A DNA stretch of 64,000 nt from Epiperipatus broadwayi (taxonomy: Eukaryota; Onychophora; Udeonychophora; Euonychophora; Peripatidae). Under the pieces are notes generated by a model. That model searched no databases and was not told the origin of the DNA. It was given only the letters and a program-made list of their open reading frames with translations. Shown here piece after piece: positions 61,590 through 64,000 of the stretch. The translations under genes and the position numbers were made by a program. The stretch is from NCBI GenBank assembly GCA_028023455.1, contig JAQFVV010000027.1, positions 8,739,845 through 8,803,844 of the forward strand, written 5' to 3'. Positions within the stretch are counted from its first letter, which is position 1, and every line of letters starts with the position of its first letter.

Positions 61590-62760
61590 AAAAAAAAAAA
61601 AAACCTGTTGAAAATTCTTTGTTACATTGGTAGGGAATCCAAATCTTTCACAAAATAAACCAAGTAAAATAATAGCTCTATATACTTCTTTAACTACAGT
61701 AGTTGTATGATTATGATTAAATGGCTTATCTTATAACTTGCTAAATGTAGCAGCAGCACAATAATCTATGATGAACTTTAAGCTCTCTATTTGTTTTTGT
61801 ACTTAAAAAAAAATACAGATATTTAAATTGACTCACATTTTCAAGTTGATAAAGAAGCTAAAATTTGCTTAAGATTCTATTTCCATTATTGACTGATAAA
61901 GAATTTAAGTCTTTGAATAATAATTTCTTAAAAGACTTGGTAAATTGCATTCAAAATATTAAGAATGTTTTGTAGATATATTTTTTTTTTAATTGATAAG
62001 GATAGCACAATTGACAGCTCATTTAACTCTAAAAATTAAAATGTAAAGTTCTTGTTTTAAAATGGTTCAAATAATAACATATCTTGACATAGCTTCAGGA
62101 AACTACATACAAGTAGTCCCAAAAATCAATAATAAAAAAGGGTAAACCTAAGCAAAATAAGCACATAATGGTATTTAAAACCAGTTTTAATTTGAAATGC
62201 CTCAGATTTTCTTGAAACAATATTAGTGATTTCTCTTGTTTGTGAACAAGTTATACAACATGAATAAGCTTTGATGGATAACCAACTAAATCAAAACATT
62301 GCCATACATCTATTCATTTAATTAAGTCAATGCTTTGACCAAATTAATAAAAGCTGTATATAAATCACACCTCCTGCTCCAGACAACTTATCCTGCATTT
62401 GCCTGGTAAAAAGAACAATGTCTAAAACTTTTCTTGAATTCTCTAAACTCACAGTAAAAAGTAATCATCTATGTCTGGAAGCAATCATACTTTAACAAAA
62501 TTCTCAGGAATCTTCGCTATAGAGTGGATATGTTCATATAACACAATAATTACTGCCATCTTTTCTAGCTCCTTTATTTTTATGTAATGAAACAATAGAC
62601 ATATCCTTAAGATCCAACAGCATATAATTCTAAAAAAATTACAATAGTTTTGGAGTTTTTACATTTTAAAACTTCTATAATAAACATTTCATAAAGATCA
62701 GAAAAATTTCCATTATGATGACTACAAAAAGTCGTTTTAATTTCACTAAGTTGAATGTCT
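61590..62760 (-). pseudogene. LINE reverse-transcriptase fossil
   Basis: On the minus strand, shifted frames give in correct order: FLRILLKYDCFQ (about 62515-62480); CDLYTAFINLVKALT (about 62370-62325), like 'DLY.AFIDLTKAFD'; SEAFQIKTGFK (about 62205-62170), like 'G.KQGC'; LENVSQFKYL (about 61855-61825); and DYCAAATFSKL with TTTVVKEVYRAIILLGLFCE (about 61775-61640), like 'RI.KA..AFG.L ... TK.KVY.AVVLT.LLYG.E'. The FADD box is not visible. All frames are interrupted. The last block matches the fossil at 7640-7930. Confidence 0.62.
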
Positions 62761-63043
62761 TTTCCAAAATCTAAAGGATCAAATAGAATGTATGCATCAT
62801 TTAATTAAAAACTGTCATCTCAATTCTGATATAATTATTCAAAAGATAATTAAAATACTTTTATCTGTTTGTTTGAAATATTATATAAGATTGCCATTAG
62901 TAGGATTATATAATAGTTTTTTGAGTTCATTTGTTACTTTCAGGAAGATCAAAAGAATCATGATCAGTGAATGTCTGATTATTAATTATATTTAAGTTTT
63001 CTGACTAGGTAATGAACTTCTGCCATTAAACCTCCTATTAACA
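62761..63043. other. AT-rich DNA, no gene seen
   Basis: The 67-codon frame at 62792-62995 has no motif. Confidence 0.4.
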
Positions 63044-63228
63044 AAGGCAAAACTCTATACAGTAGTGCCACCCTGTGCCAAACAGAGTAATCAATGGATG
63101 CCAGAAGGCTTGTGCATAAAATCCCTATCTAGTGCCTACTCATCCAATATCCCCAGATTAGTTTCTGGCTTGTGGCCATCATCAGTAATGAGCCTTGGAT
63201 CTGAGAGCACTGCACCTAGATCTTAGGA
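63044..63228 (+). repeat. Copy of the 4.2-kb foldback family, one arm
   Basis: AAGGCAAAACTCTATACAGT, GGATGCCAGAAGGCTTGTGC and CTAGTGCCTACTCATCCAAT match the left arm of the element at 4189-4656. The stretch beyond GGCTTGTGGCC (CTTGGATCTGAGAGCACTGC, then CTAGATCTTAGG) is the complement of that element's right arm. A full arm is therefore about 185 bases long. The second arm is missing here. Confidence 0.85.
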
Positions 63229-64000
63229 TGTTTAGTGGTTTAAATCTCCTATTACTGACAAATTTATTTTGCCAAATGGAAAATAAACTTTCTACAAATC
63301 AAGTCATTAATAATATAATCATCATTAGAGAACTAGTCAGGATTTGTAAGTAAACCTAAAAACAGACTTATATTCACAATGTATTCCACAAAAGAATTTC
63401 CATGATTCAATAATGTGATGATCTTGATAGTCGAATTTAGCAATTTTAGGGTTAAATAATTGTTATAAGTTTGCATGTATAATAGATGCTATTAAAGAAT
63501 AAACTCCAAATTTCTTGTGTATACAATTAGATAAGATCTTTTTAATATGATTATCTTTTTGATTTTGGATAGTACTAATCTATAATATATTTGACAATTT
63601 ATAGAATGCACTTTTTTTACATTTTGTCTTATTATGCAGTTCAAATGCCTTTGTAACAAGTTTTCTACTTAAACAAAAAGTGCTGTACAAAAATTCAATA
63701 ATACTAGTCAAGCATTTGAAACAGATGATCTGATGCTCAGATCCTGTTTCACAGCCCACATCCAATCTCCTACCATCTAACTATATTCAAACCCGTCTTT
63801 ATGCATGTATACATATCTAATACGTATATTTCTTTTGCCTAGTATTTTAACATAAATCATGTAAACACTTATGTATTTTAATTTTAAAATATTTCATTTA
63901 ATAATATTCTCATGTGTATACGGGCGTAAGTAATAAATTTATATATATATTTCAGTGTAGGAGATTGCGAATAAATTAATAAAGTTATATATATATAAAG
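63229..64000. other. AT-rich DNA, no gene seen
   Basis: The 61-codon minus frame at 63580-63765 has normal-looking composition but no domain I recognise. A TA-rich microsatellite lies near the window end. Confidence 0.4.

Noticed and set aside
1-64000. CRISPR arrays, rRNA, bacterial promoters or operons
   Set aside because: No regularly spaced repeats, no conserved rRNA blocks and no operon-like gene packing; the window is eukaryotic repeat-rich DNA.

Overview
This is a very AT-rich stretch of metazoan nuclear DNA, most likely from an invertebrate. It is dense in homopolymer A/T runs and decayed transposons. I recognise no host gene, rRNA, functional tRNA, CRISPR array or bacterial-type operon. 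Almost all open frames are short and low-complexity; the few that look like proteins are reverse transcriptase, endonuclease or GIY-YIG fragments of retroelements. The DNA is therefore either intergenic or sits inside a very long intron. The organism cannot be named from the sequence alone; the mix of RTE-type LINEs, Penelope-like elements, hAT MITEs and tRNA-derived SINEs is widespread in invertebrates. Layout: 0-9 kb holds AT-rich DNA with three foldback elements (972-1307 with 14-bp target duplications, 4189-4656, 6350-6507), a tRNA-like SINE fragment and a LINE fossil. A 3' fragment of the dominant LINE family ('family A') lies at 9.1-9.8 kb, with a 156-bp tandem duplication at its edge. 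10-17.7 kb is almost featureless. A LINE reverse-transcriptase fossil is at 17.7-18.5 kb, and a nearly full-length but broken RTE-type LINE (minus strand) at 19.4-22.3 kb. At 23.2-27 kb are two family-A copies; the longer is interrupted by a 325-bp hAT MITE with a perfect 8-bp target duplication. 27-34 kb carries an inverted-repeat element, an RTE 3' fossil and a head-to-head pair of Penelope-like 3' ends. 34.4-36.3 kb is an unclassified island of higher GC. 37-44.3 kb contains a LINE fossil, the best family-A copy (39.7-42.8 kb), a module shared with the LTR-like islands, and another LINE 3' end. 45.3 kb has a perfect 71-bp inverted repeat with an 8-base loop. 47-49.4 kb and 53-54.9 kb are LTR-like islands that share short sequence blocks. 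Around 51.5-52.1 kb are tRNA-derived SINE units, and 55.6 kb has a second hAT MITE. 58.4-59.9 kb carries two Penelope-like 3' ends with converging tails, 60.5-61.4 kb a 456-bp tandem duplication, 61.6-62.8 kb a LINE fossil, and 63.0-63.2 kb another copy of the 4.2-kb foldback family. There is no evidence of genes working together. The window is a record of successive insertions, some nested (hAT inside LINE), some arranged as inverted pairs. All element-family calls come from reading motifs by eye; no database or alignment was run.
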